A stretch of 42,447 bases of DNA from Elusimicrobia bacterium UBA5214 (GTDB lineage Bacteria; Elusimicrobiota; UBA5214). The notes beneath the pieces were generated by a model. It searched no databases. It had not been told where the DNA came from and was given only the letters and a program-made list of their open reading frames with translations. Shown in pieces: positions 14,913 through 23,375 of this stretch. The position numbers were made by a program, and so were the translations under genes. The stretch spans positions 1-42,447 of the forward strand of contig DHVG01000009.1 of NCBI GenBank assembly GCA_002412545.1, written 5' to 3'. Numbering within the stretch: the first letter of the stretch is position 1; each line of letters opens with the position of its first letter.

Positions 14913-15980
14913 TTAAGTTCGCTCAATAAATTGAGCCGCTACATTGTATTGTAAATTCGTGTCCAACAAGGGGTAAAGAGTTACCCGATTGCGTCCGTTA
15001 TTTTTACTCTGATAAAGAGCAGTGTCAGCAGATTTAATCAAATCTTCATTATCTATATTTTTTTCTCCTTGATAACTCACCATCCCAATTGAAACAGTGA
15101 CTACCAATCTTTTCTCAGTAAAAGGAGCTCTTTCAATTTTTTTTCTTAGCCGTTCGCCAATCCAGAAAGTATCCGCCGGGTCACTCTCAAGAAAGATTAC
15201 CACAAATTCTTCACCACCGTAGCGTGCACAAAGGTCACTTGCCCTTACTGAACTTTTCAGCAGTTTGGCTAATTCACTTAAGACATAATCACCGGTTTGG
15301 TGCCCGTAAGTATCGTTAATTTTCTTGAAATAGTCAATATCTAAAAGAAGTAAAGAGAAAGAGCATTTATATCTTCTTGTCCGTTCAATTTCTTGAGTCA
15401 AAGAAAGACGAAAATATTTCTGGTTATAAAGTCCGGTTAAACCGTCAGTTATTGATGAATTATAAAGTTGCGTATTAGCAATCGCTACTGCTGACTGGTT
15501 AGCCAGAATAGAAAGCAAAACTTTATCATTCCGCAAGAAAGGTTGATGGTCAATTTTATTCTCCAGATTTGCTACACCTAAAACTCTGTTCTTAAAGATT
15601 AACGGTAAACAGAGAAGCGTCTCTGCGGGACGTTCTTTCTCCGGGTCAAGAACAAAATCTTTATAGAGGGAATCTTTAGTTGTATCGTTGATTAAGATTG
15701 GTTTACCGGTGAGCGCGACCTTGCCGGCAATACCTTCACCGAGTTTAGGATGTGATTCTCTAATCGCTCTTTCGGAAAGACCAACCGATGCTTTAATCTC
15801 CAAAACTCCTTCTTCGTTCAATAACATTATTGACCCTTTAGACACTTGTGCCGCTTCAACAAAAGCATCCATAATCTTTGGTAAAAGTTTGTTCAGTTCC
15901 AGAATTGAAGAAATTTCTGAACTAAGTTCCTCAATCAGTAAACGCTCTTTTTCGTATTGTCTTAACTTATTTTCTTTCAC
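14913..15980 (-). CDS. GAF-GGDEF diguanylate cyclase
   Basis: A 355-residue protein. An N-terminal coiled helix (about 1-30) leads to a GAF domain (about 30-170; GSIMLLNEEGVLEIKASVG and ...VLGVANLENK) and then a GGDEF domain. The active-site motif is GGEEF (residues 255-259). The allosteric I-site RASD (246-249) sits at the correct distance, and the metal-binding DIDYFKKINDTYGHQTGD is intact. It should make cyclic di-GMP under control of a GAF ligand, with product inhibition. It overlaps the radical SAM gene by 4 bases and is followed by a terminator, so it ends that operon. Confidence 0.92.
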   Translation of the reverse strand: MKENKLRQYEKERLLIEELSSEISSILELNKLLPKIMDAFVEAAQVSKGSIMLLNEEGVLEIKASVGLSERAIRESHPKLGEGIAGKVALTGKPILINDTTKDSLYKDFVLDPEKERPAETLLCLPLIFKNRVLGVANLENKIDHQPFLRNDKVLLSILANQSAVAIANTQLYNSSITDGLTGLYNQKYFRLSLTQEIERTRRYKCSFSLLLLDIDYFKKINDTYGHQTGDYVLSELAKLLKSSVRASDLCARYGGEEFVVIFLESDPADTFWIGERLRKKIERAPFTEKRLVVTVSIGMVSYQGEKNIDNEDLIKSADTALYQSKNNGRNRVTLYPLLDTNLQYNVAAQFIERT

Positions 15981-18571
15981 GGTAATACTAATTTTCCGTC
16001 GGGTTTTTCCTCATAAAGAGCAACCCGACAGATTTCTAATTGTTTCCTCTCTTCTAAAGAAAGATTAAATAATTTAGCGATGATTAGTTCCGGTTTAACT
16101 GTTCTTTGCGGATAGAAACGGAGAAATAATTTTATTTTTCGGTCAATAATTTTAAGTTCACGAATTAACGGATAAACATCAATTATCCTTTTTTTTCTTT
16201 CGTCATAGATTTCAATTTTTTTGTCTTGTAGAAAGTGAGCAATCATTTTTTCTGCTTTTTTTTCTTCCAAATTTTCCGGTAGACCCCGCACCTTTCCCGA
16301 ACCGAGATTGCTTCCCCCCACCGCTTTGCTTCGCAAAGCGAAGCAGTGGGGGTCGCAATGACCTAAAAAGGTGCAGGGTAAAGAAATATCGTATTCGGCA
16401 AGATTTATTACCGAATTCAGGGACGGAGTAAACGGCGGTATGTTTTTTACCGAAAATAACTTTATCCCTTCGGGTAATTGAGAAATAAGTCTCTTCTGAA
16501 TAGTATCAATATCCATCCGGCTAAAAAGTTCCAAATCGACATATTCGGATTTACTTGAATAACCTACCGAAATTGCTGGACCAAAAGAAACTTTCATCAT
16601 CGGTTGGAAACCTTGCGTATAAACTAAAGGAAGATTAGCCCGCCGGAAAAGACGACGGAAAAAACTGATTTCTTCCAACTGGGAAAGAAAACACAAATCA
16701 TTTTCACGAGAAAAACATAAACGTACTCTCTGGACGGCACGGGGAGCATTTTTCGGTTTAGATTTAATTGGAGAAATTGATAACTGTTGACTAATGACTG
16801 ATGGCTGATGGCTGATGGCTGGTGACTGGTTTACCGTTTCTCTGGACGCATGGTATTCTTTCTCCAGATATTCTTTCGGAGCAGACGAATTGAGCAATTC
16901 CCAGGGTAATATTTCATCTATTCTGCGTTCACGAAAATAAAAATCAGGATCAAGATTTAATTCAGCAAATGTTTCCTGCCAGGAAGCAAAATTTAACCTC
17001 TCTTTCCACTGGTCAAAAAGACATCCTTTCTTCCAAGCCAAGAGAATTACTTCCGAAAGACGACGGTCACCGCGAGCAAAGATACTTTCTAAAATAGACA
17101 TCTTTACGCTATGAGCACGCACTTCACCGGGTAAAGAATGTGAAAGGTATTTCTTTTTTTCTTTTAAATTTTCCATCCCCTCCTGTTTGCACCACTGGAA
17201 AGGTGTTTGTGCCTTAGGAACAAAGGGCGAAATAGTAAAAGTGAGCGAGATTCCCGGATAAAGTTTTTTAATTTTTTTTGCTAAACTAACAATCGCTTTA
17301 AGGTCTTCATCTTTTTCTTGCGGTAAACCGTACATAAAATATAACTTTATCTTCCGCCAGCCATTGGTATAAGCCGTACCGAGAGTAGTAAAAATATCTT
17401 CATCAGAAATTTTTTTCTTTAAAATTGACCTTAGATTTTCGCTCCCGGCTTCGGGAGCAAAAGTAAGTGTTGTCTGCGGGAATCCCTCAAGAAGTTTCAT
17501 CAAGTCAACTGAAAAACGGTCACATCTTAACGAAGGTAAACTTAACTTTAGATGCCGGTCACCGTAACGCTGAACCAAAACTTTGATTAAATCTTCTATC
17601 TCGCGGTAGTCACTTACCGAAAGACCGGTAAGGGCAATTTCTTCGTAGCCGGTAGCGGGGAGAGATTGTTCAATAAGAGATAAAATTTTTTCTTTACTTC
17701 TTTCCCGATAAGGACGATAAATAGACCCGGCCTGACAAAAACGGCAACCCCAGGGACAACCACGCATTATCTCAATATTGAGCCGCTCGTGCACTGTTTC
17801 TAAGTAGGGCACTATTGGTCTCGTAGGATATTCAGCATTCTCAAGATTTACTTTGCGACTGATAATTTTGTCCGAAGTTTTTTCTTTAGGTTGAATAACC
17901 GTAATGGTCTGATTAGAATTATATTTAATTTCGTAAAAACTCGGCACATAGATACCCTCTATTTCTGCTAATTTCCGAAGTAATTCTTTTTTGTTTTTAC
18001 CGATAACCGATGACCGATAACTGATAACCGTATCAATTATTTCGTTAATTATTTCTTCGCCTTCACCAATTACAAAAAGGTCAAAAAAATCTGCCACTGG
18101 TTCAGGATTAGCAGTAACACACGGTCCTCCGGCAATAACTAAAGGGAAAACTTCTTCTCTTTCGGTTGATTTTAAAGGAATCCCGGCTAAATCAAGAATA
18201 TTTAATACATTGGTGTAACATAGTTCATATTGTAAAGAAAAACCTAAGAGATGAAATTTATTAAGTGGTGTGCGTGTCTCTAAAGAAAAAAGGGGAAATT
18301 TATATTTCAGTAGGTATTCGCTGAAATCTTTCTCCGGAGCATATACTCTTTCCGCATAAGCATCAGCACGGAGATTCACAATATGGTAAAGGATACTTAA
18401 CCCTAAATTAGATGCTCCCACTTCGTAAAGGTCAGGGAAAGAAAAACATACCCGGGTAAGTTTTTCTAAGTTTTCCGGAGGAATCTTAACATTCCATTCA
18501 TGGTTGATATATCTTAAAGGATGGACAACTAAAGGTAAAATCTTTTCTAAATTCATTTGATATAGATTCAA
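15977..18571 (-). CDS. Radical SAM protein of the TIGR03960 family fused to a DUF2344 (TIGR03936) domain
   Basis: An 864-residue protein. The N-terminal part has a B12-binding-like region (about 30-185, with AGGPCVTANPEPVADFFD and VIGEGEEI). The radical SAM cluster motif CPWGCRFC holds Cys 272, 276 and 279. The C-terminal DUF2344 domain starts near QRVRLCFSRENDLCFLSQLEE. This two-part architecture is known in Clostridia and candidate phyla. A role in tRNA or RNA modification is often suspected but unproven. Three stretches look like translated dispersed repeats: near residue 185 (SYRSSVIGK), a linker near residue 590 (SPAISHQPSVISQQLSI), and a 33-residue insert in DUF2344. The frame is kept at all three, so the protein is probably functional. 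Confidence 0.9.
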   Translation of the reverse strand: MNLYQMNLEKILPLVVHPLRYINHEWNVKIPPENLEKLTRVCFSFPDLYEVGASNLGLSILYHIVNLRADAYAERVYAPEKDFSEYLLKYKFPLFSLETRTPLNKFHLLGFSLQYELCYTNVLNILDLAGIPLKSTEREEVFPLVIAGGPCVTANPEPVADFFDLFVIGEGEEIINEIIDTVISYRSSVIGKNKKELLRKLAEIEGIYVPSFYEIKYNSNQTITVIQPKEKTSDKIISRKVNLENAEYPTRPIVPYLETVHERLNIEIMRGCPWGCRFCQAGSIYRPYRERSKEKILSLIEQSLPATGYEEIALTGLSVSDYREIEDLIKVLVQRYGDRHLKLSLPSLRCDRFSVDLMKLLEGFPQTTLTFAPEAGSENLRSILKKKISDEDIFTTLGTAYTNGWRKIKLYFMYGLPQEKDEDLKAIVSLAKKIKKLYPGISLTFTISPFVPKAQTPFQWCKQEGMENLKEKKKYLSHSLPGEVRAHSVKMSILESIFARGDRRLSEVILLAWKKGCLFDQWKERLNFASWQETFAELNLDPDFYFRERRIDEILPWELLNSSAPKEYLEKEYHASRETVNQSPAISHQPSVISQQLSISPIKSKPKNAPRAVQRVRLCFSRENDLCFLSQLEEISFFRRLFRRANLPLVYTQGFQPMMKVSFGPAISVGYSSKSEYVDLELFSRMDIDTIQKRLISQLPEGIKLFSVKNIPPFTPSLNSVINLAEYDISLPCTFLGHCDPHCFALRSKAVGGSNLGSGKVRGLPENLEEKKAEKMIAHFLQDKKIEIYDERKKRIIDVYPLIRELKIIDRKIKLFLRFYPQRTVKPELIIAKLFNLSLEERKQLEICRVALYEEKPDGKLVLP
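16282..16380. repeat. Inverted-repeat element, CCCCGC-ended (copy D), in frame inside the radical SAM gene
   Basis: A 99-bp (33-codon) segment whose ends are ACCCCGCACCTTT and AAAGGTGCAGGGT, one mismatch apart as inverted repeats. Its interior is a GC-rich palindrome (arms near CCCCCACCGCTTTGC and GAAGCAGTGGGGG). It splits ISLP from ENLEEKK in DUF2344, and short YTACC words flank it. Being a multiple of three with no stop, it is translated. Confidence 0.75.
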
Positions 18572-18666
18572 ACAGATTTCAGCAGATTCATACGGATAAA
18601 AAAGTTATTTTTTCTCAATGTGGTATATCTGTTTGCATTCGCAAAAATCTGTCTGCATCCATGTCT
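18572..18666. repeat. CAGATT/ATCTG-type dispersed repeat between rodA and the radical SAM gene
   Basis: The gap has ATTCAAACAGATTTCAGCAG on the left and ATCTGTTTGCATTCGC and ATCTGTCTGCATCC on the right, an imperfect inverted pair of the same kind as at 9264-9445, 34133-34210 and 41165-41240. No gene or clear terminator is visible. Confidence 0.6.
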
Positions 18667-20010
18667 TTAGTGAACAAATCGACGCAGATGGATAGAAAGT
18701 AAAAGTCCAACTGCGCAATATGCACTTACTAAATGAGAACCACCATAACTAAGGAAGGGTAACGGTAATCCGGTAGCGGGCATTATTCCCACTGCCATAC
18801 CAATATTCACTGCACAATTAAATACGAAAAGTGTGGCAATACCTCCGGCAACAAAACTGCCAAAATGGTCTCTTGCTTCATGAGCAACATTTAAAACACG
18901 ATAGATAAGAATAAAAAATAGAATCAGAACAAATAAACTGCCAAGGAATCCCCATTCTTCACTGATGAGCGAAAAAATGAAATCAGTATGTCTCTCCGGT
19001 AAAAAACCAAGCCGTGCTTGGGTACCAGAAAATAAACCTTTACCAAGAATTTTTCCTGAACCAATAGCAACTTTTGACTGAAGAACATTATAACCAGCAC
19101 CTAAAGGGTCAAGTTTAGGGTCAAGAAAAGCCAGTAAACGTTTTCGTTGATAAGATTTAATTACTAAAGATAATATTTTTGAAGAAAAGAAAGAACCAAC
19201 CAACAAACCGTAGAAAATAAAAAAATGTTTTCTTCTTAAAGGAAATTTAAGTTGCTTTATAAACCAATAGATTATTAATAACAATATAAAAATACCAAGA
19301 AGAAAGTAGACACCAGTTAAACTACGATTCATTACCTGTTCAAAAAAAACAAAAAACATATTTTTTTCTTTCAATAATGAAAGGTAGCAATTAAAAAGAA
19401 CCAAAACAATAGTAAGAAAAAGATAAAAAAATAAACCAAAAAGTAACGAAAATTTAACACCCGCTAAGTAGAACATTACTAAAAGAATAGGTAAAAAAAC
19501 TAAACTTGAAGAAAAATCAGGCTGGGCAAGAATCAGAACAATATAAACAAAAGTAAAAAGAAAAGGTAAGAAAAGATGACGGATTTCATCTAAATTTTTT
19601 TCTTCTTTCTCTAAATAACCAGCAAGAATAAGAATATAAAAAATTTTTACTAATTCTGTCGGCTGGAAATAGAAAAAACCTAAATTATACCAACCTCGTG
19701 TTCCGCGGACCACGGTTCCTAAAAAAAATAAACCTAAAAGTAAAAAAACCGAAAAAAGAAAAAGTAAATAAATATGTTCACGGAAAAAAGTATACGGAGA
19801 AAAAACTAAAATGAACATAAAAATTAGACCTAACCCAAAAGCAAAAGACTGTTTCCAAAAATAATAACCTACCTTACCAGTAGATAGAGTTGCCGAATAG
19901 ATAAAAATTATACCGATTAAGGTTAATAAGATACTCGCCAAAAAAAGAGTCCAATCAAAACGTTTGGCTAATTTAAAAAAAATTCTTTCTTCAGTTACTT
20001 TCATTTTCAC
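18667..20010 (-). CDS. rodA: Peptidoglycan glycosyltransferase RodA (SEDS family)
   Basis: A 447-residue polytopic inner-membrane protein with about ten hydrophobic segments. Family landmarks are DWTLFLASILLTLIGIIFIYSA at the N terminus, the GAGYNVLQSKVAIGSG loop, FLPERHTDFIFSLISEEWGFLG, and the late MPATGLPLPFLSYGGSHL motif. It polymerises lipid II in the elongasome together with PBP2. It is somewhat longer than E. coli RodA because of extra hydrophobic segments in the middle. It overlaps mrdA by 20 bases, as expected for a RodA-PBP2 pair. Confidence 0.95.
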   Translation of the reverse strand: MKMKVTEERIFFKLAKRFDWTLFLASILLTLIGIIFIYSATLSTGKVGYYFWKQSFAFGLGLIFMFILVFSPYTFFREHIYLLFLFSVFLLLGLFFLGTVVRGTRGWYNLGFFYFQPTELVKIFYILILAGYLEKEEKNLDEIRHLFLPFLFTFVYIVLILAQPDFSSSLVFLPILLVMFYLAGVKFSLLFGLFFYLFLTIVLVLFNCYLSLLKEKNMFFVFFEQVMNRSLTGVYFLLGIFILLLIIYWFIKQLKFPLRRKHFFIFYGLLVGSFFSSKILSLVIKSYQRKRLLAFLDPKLDPLGAGYNVLQSKVAIGSGKILGKGLFSGTQARLGFLPERHTDFIFSLISEEWGFLGSLFVLILFFILIYRVLNVAHEARDHFGSFVAGGIATLFVFNCAVNIGMAVGIMPATGLPLPFLSYGGSHLVSAYCAVGLLLSIHLRRFVH

Positions 20011-21835
20011 TGAGTGGAGAAACAGAAGTTATCTGGGCATTTTTATTTTTGAGATATGTGAGAATCAGTCTTCTTGCTATTGGTGCAGCGGATACGCCAC
20101 CACGTCCACCGTGTTCCACAAAAATAGCAAAAGCAATTCGGGGATTTTCTATGGGTGCATAACCAACGAACCAAGCATGGTCTTCACCATGCGGATTTTC
20201 GGCGGTACCGGTCTTGCCCGCAATCTCCAAACCCGAAATGGAAGCGGCGCGTCCCGTCCCCTCATCTACCGCCTTTCCCAATCCTTCATTGATTATCTGC
20301 CAGGTTTTCTCACTTATTTCTAAATGCAGAATTTCTTTTTGTGATGCTTCCCAAATTATCTGAGGTTGAACAACTTCTCCTTCTTCAACAATTTTTTTTA
20401 CAATATGCGGTTGAAGAAGTTTACCGCGATTAGCTAATATTGCGGCTAAATTGGCAAGAGCTAATGGAGTAACCAGAACATATCCCTGTCCGATAGAAAG
20501 ATTAACCGTATCCCCTTCATACCATGGCTGTTTGAGATACTTTTTTTTCCATACTTTTCCAGGTATAAATCCTTTTTTTTCACCAAGTAAATCAATCTGA
20601 GAAACGGTATCTAAACCAAATTTTTTTGCATAATCCTCAATAAGACCAGCACCACAGCGTAATCCTAAAAGATAAAAGTATATATCGCAGGAATGAATCA
20701 ATGCTGGAAGGAAAGAAATATGTCCATGTCCTTTTTCTTCCCAACAATGAAAAGTATTATTCCCTAAAGTAAAAGAACCGGAACAATAGAATTCTTCATT
20801 AAGATTAATTTTATTTTCTTCAAGAGCAGCAATTGCCGTGATAATCTTAAAAACTGAGCCCGGTGCATACCGTCCTTGAATTGCACGGTTGAATAACGGC
20901 AAGGATGAATCGTTGAGTAATTTTTTTACCTCTTCGGGTTGCTTTTCAATAAATAAGTTAGGGTTGTAACCCGGGGAGGAAACTAAAGCAAGAATTTCTC
21001 CGCTCTGCGGCTCAAGAACAATAATTACACCTCTTCTACCTTTATTTATCAGTTCTTCTTCGGCAACTGCTTGTAATTTGCTATCCAAGGTAAGAATGAG
21101 ACTTTTGCCTAAACTGGGAAAAAAATTACTAATTATTCGTTTCTGCCTACCCCGAGCATCAACTTCAATTTCCATTCCCCCGGGTTCACCCCGTAAATAA
21201 TTATCATAGGTGAGTTCTATTCCACTTTTTCCAATAAAATCACCTGGGCGGTAACCCTCAAGAAAAAGACGGTCTAATTCTTCTCGGTTAATTTCATTTA
21301 AATATCCTAACAGATGGGCAGCGAAATTATTTAACGGGTATCGCCGTTTCAATTCAATTTGTAAGTTTATTCCCGGCAAATTTATGCGATTTTCTTCAAG
21401 TTTTAACATCTCTTCACGGGAAATTTCCTCTTTGAGCCGAAGGACTAATTTTTCTTTCTCAAGATTAATTCTCTCAAAGAGTTCTTTCTGGCTAAAGTTG
21501 AACTTTTTTTCTAACTGTTCCAAAGTCTGTTTGAGTGTCTCTTCATTCAAATTTTGTAAAGATAAAAACAATACACTCACCGGACGATTATCAGCTAAAA
21601 TTTTACCGTCACGGTCATAAATTATACCTCGGGGTCTACTTTGGAGATAAATTTCTCGACGGTTACCTTCAGAAACCTGATAGAAATATTTACCGCGTAT
21701 TACTTGCAAATAGAAAAGATGAATTACAAGAATTAGAAAAATAAAAAAAATAAAAAAGAAATAATACCGCAAACGAAGTTCAAAAAATTTTAACCCCGTT
21801 CTCCGTAGTACTACAAAGGATGAATTTATTTCCAT
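19991..21835 (-). CDS. mrdA: Penicillin-binding protein 2 (elongation-specific transpeptidase)
   Basis: A class B PBP of about 614 residues: a short cytosolic N terminus, one membrane span (YYFFFIFFIFLILVIHLFYL), a dimerisation domain, and a transpeptidase domain. The serine motif is PGSVFKII (SxxK), the second motif is HSCDIYFY (SxD), and the third is GKTGTAE. It crosslinks peptidoglycan during cell elongation with RodA and MreBCD. The frame is open up to 21889, but the first 18 codons there come from a palindromic repeat overlapping the mreD end. I prefer the ATG at 21835, although its GGAGG lies almost against the start codon, so the start is uncertain. Confidence 0.92.
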   Translation of the reverse strand: MEINSSFVVLRRTGLKFFELRLRYYFFFIFFIFLILVIHLFYLQVIRGKYFYQVSEGNRREIYLQSRPRGIIYDRDGKILADNRPVSVLFLSLQNLNEETLKQTLEQLEKKFNFSQKELFERINLEKEKLVLRLKEEISREEMLKLEENRINLPGINLQIELKRRYPLNNFAAHLLGYLNEINREELDRLFLEGYRPGDFIGKSGIELTYDNYLRGEPGGMEIEVDARGRQKRIISNFFPSLGKSLILTLDSKLQAVAEEELINKGRRGVIIVLEPQSGEILALVSSPGYNPNLFIEKQPEEVKKLLNDSSLPLFNRAIQGRYAPGSVFKIITAIAALEENKINLNEEFYCSGSFTLGNNTFHCWEEKGHGHISFLPALIHSCDIYFYLLGLRCGAGLIEDYAKKFGLDTVSQIDLLGEKKGFIPGKVWKKKYLKQPWYEGDTVNLSIGQGYVLVTPLALANLAAILANRGKLLQPHIVKKIVEEGEVVQPQIIWEASQKEILHLEISEKTWQIINEGLGKAVDEGTGRAASISGLEIAGKTGTAENPHGEDHAWFVGYAPIENPRIAFAIFVEHGGRGGVSAAPIARRLILTYLKNKNAQITSVSPLSENESN

Positions 21836-21889
21836 ACCTCCTCGGCCCGCCTGACGGCGAGGCAGGCAGGTCACCGACGAGGTGACCAT
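21836..21889. repeat. GC-rich palindromic repeat over the mreD-mrdA junction
   Basis: It contains GGTCACCGACGAGGTGACC (a GGTCACC hairpin, 21870-21888) and CCGCCTGACGGCGAGGCAGG (21848-21867). The GC content is far above the surrounding sequence. It covers the last codons of mreD and, if read through, gives the peptide CLPRRQAGRGG. Related GC-rich palindromes are at 4376-4426 and 23281-23358. Confidence 0.65.
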
Positions 21890-22350
21890 AAGTTAAACCA
21901 TTCTTTCATTAACCAGAAAAATGGCACCGCAAAACCAATATTCAAAATAAGTTCTGGAAAAAGAATTAACTTCTTTTCTGCAGAAGAAAAAAATGTAATC
22001 AAAAGAAAAAGACCAAATAAATAAAATAAAGTAACCAAAAAGACTAAGACCACCTGTGCTACTGAATTATCGGCGTCAATTTTACCATTTTGGCGACCAA
22101 CCAGATAACCAACTAAAGTGTAAAGAAATGCCTGACTGCCAAAAGGATTAAGGGATAAAGTATCAGAGAGAAGCCCAAGAGCAAATCCAAAAAATTCTCC
22201 TACAAAAACACCGCGAAAAAGAGAAATGCTAACAACCGTAAGTAGTAAAAAATTGGGAGTAAATTTAGAGAGAAGATTGCGGAAACCGATTTGCAGAAGT
22301 AAACTCAAGAAAAGAGTAACAAAATAAAAAAAAATCGTTTTAACATCCAT
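21871..22350 (-). CDS. mreD: Rod shape-determining protein MreD
   Basis: A 159-residue inner-membrane protein with about five hydrophobic segments; GVFVGEFFGFALGLLSDTLS and NPFGSQAFLYTLVGYLVG are the typical MreD landmarks. It acts in the elongasome between MreC and the PBP2-RodA pair. Its last residues (SPRR) are encoded by the palindromic repeat, so the C-terminal end may have been changed by its arrival. The stop is TGA. The start is the ATG at 22350, 58 bases after the mreC stop. Confidence 0.88.
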   Translation of the reverse strand: MDVKTIFFYFVTLFLSLLLQIGFRNLLSKFTPNFLLLTVVSISLFRGVFVGEFFGFALGLLSDTLSLNPFGSQAFLYTLVGYLVGRQNGKIDADNSVAQVVLVFLVTLFYLFGLFLLITFFSSAEKKLILFPELILNIGFAVPFFWLMKEWFNLWSPRR

Positions 22351-22408
22351 TTAATCTGTCAGGTTTGTTTAGTACGTTGTGTCCGTTTAGTCAGTTAAGT
22401 CCGTTAAA

Positions 22409-23218
22409 TTATTCAGTAATGACCAAAACTTCGCGAAGATGAGAAAAATCAACTTGCGGGGTAAGTATTGCTTCTTTATAAGGTGCATATTTTTTTTCTT
22501 CAAATTTAACTATTTCGCCAATTGGTATACCTGCAGGGAAAATACCACCCGTCCCACTGGTAACGATTAAATCTCCACTTTTTAAATCCATTTCTGGCAA
22601 AATGTATTTGAAACGCATTTCTTTACTACCCTGTCCTTCAACTATACCGTCAACTTTGCTTCGGGGAACATAACCGACTACTGCTGAAAGCGAATCAGTT
22701 AAAAGCAATATTTTACTTGCATTTGGGGAAACCTCAATTATTCTTCCTAATAGACCTTCTTTATCACCTTCTAAAGTAATAACCGGTAAATCTTTTTTTA
22801 TTCCGGCTAATGCACCTTTGTCAATAATTACTGAATTATACCAATCTTGTGTATCCCGGACGAGAACTTGCGCGCTGATAAAATCATATTTTGTTCTTTC
22901 ACGAAATTGGAGTATTTTCCTTAGTTGTTCATTTTCTTCTATTATTTCTTTACTTAAGGTATCCAGATGGACATATTCTTTTAGTTTTTCTTTAAGTTGG
23001 CGGTTCTCTTCATTAAGGTGTAATTGGAGAAGAAAGTTCTTGGAGAGATTTTCCCCTTGAAGGAACATTCTTGTCGCTAAAGAGGAACTTGGTGAAGCAA
23101 GATAAAGAAAAAAGTTTTTAAGTCCTTGTATCCGGTTGTGGAGAGAAAGATTTAAAAAAAGAAAAGAAATACTAAGAAGGAAAAGACAAATAAGACGAGC
23201 CCTTGCTAAATGAGACAT
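22409..23218 (-). CDS. mreC: Rod shape-determining protein MreC
   Basis: A 269-residue protein with an N-terminal membrane span (RLICLFLLSISFLFLNLSL), a coiled coil (about 65-100), and the two beta-barrel subdomains of periplasmic MreC (ISAQVLVRDTQDWYNSVIIDKGA, then LKSGDLIVTSGTGGIFPAGIPIG). It activates PBP2-RodA. The ATG at 23218 is preceded by a run of seven T and no Shine-Dalgarno sequence. Upstream are two hairpins, so its translation or transcription relative to mreB may be reduced. Confidence 0.93.
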   Translation of the reverse strand: MSHLARARLICLFLLSISFLFLNLSLHNRIQGLKNFFLYLASPSSSLATRMFLQGENLSKNFLLQLHLNEENRQLKEKLKEYVHLDTLSKEIIEENEQLRKILQFRERTKYDFISAQVLVRDTQDWYNSVIIDKGALAGIKKDLPVITLEGDKEGLLGRIIEVSPNASKILLLTDSLSAVVGYVPRSKVDGIVEGQGSKEMRFKYILPEMDLKSGDLIVTSGTGGIFPAGIPIGEIVKFEEKKYAPYKEAILTPQVDFSHLREVLVITE

Positions 23219-23358
23219 AAAAAAATTTTTTAGCCCGCATTATTCATACCTTCTTAAAATTGCATTAACGCGGGCTACCCCGCAATCTTCCCCCCTGCTT
23301 TCTTGCCCGCCACCCCGACTTGCGTCGGGAGACGCGGGGGCAGGCGAAAGCAAGAAGG
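23219..23358. repeat. Two hairpin repeats in the mreB-mreC gap, possible attenuator
   Basis: Read on the minus strand, a long GC-rich imperfect hairpin (arms CCCCCCTTCTTGC and GCAGGGGGG, about 23286-23358) is followed by AGCCCGCGTTAAT ... AATGCGGGCT (23229-23274). Then AAAAAATTTTTTT runs straight into the mreC start codon. The second hairpin plus T-run has the form of a terminator or attenuator between mreB and mreC. Confidence 0.55.
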
Positions 23359-23375
23359 GGGGTAAAACCCTTCGG

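Noticed and set aside
16282..16380. Frameshift or pseudogene in the radical SAM gene caused by the insert
   Set aside because: The insert is a multiple of three with no stop, and the DUF2344 domain continues in frame to a normal end.
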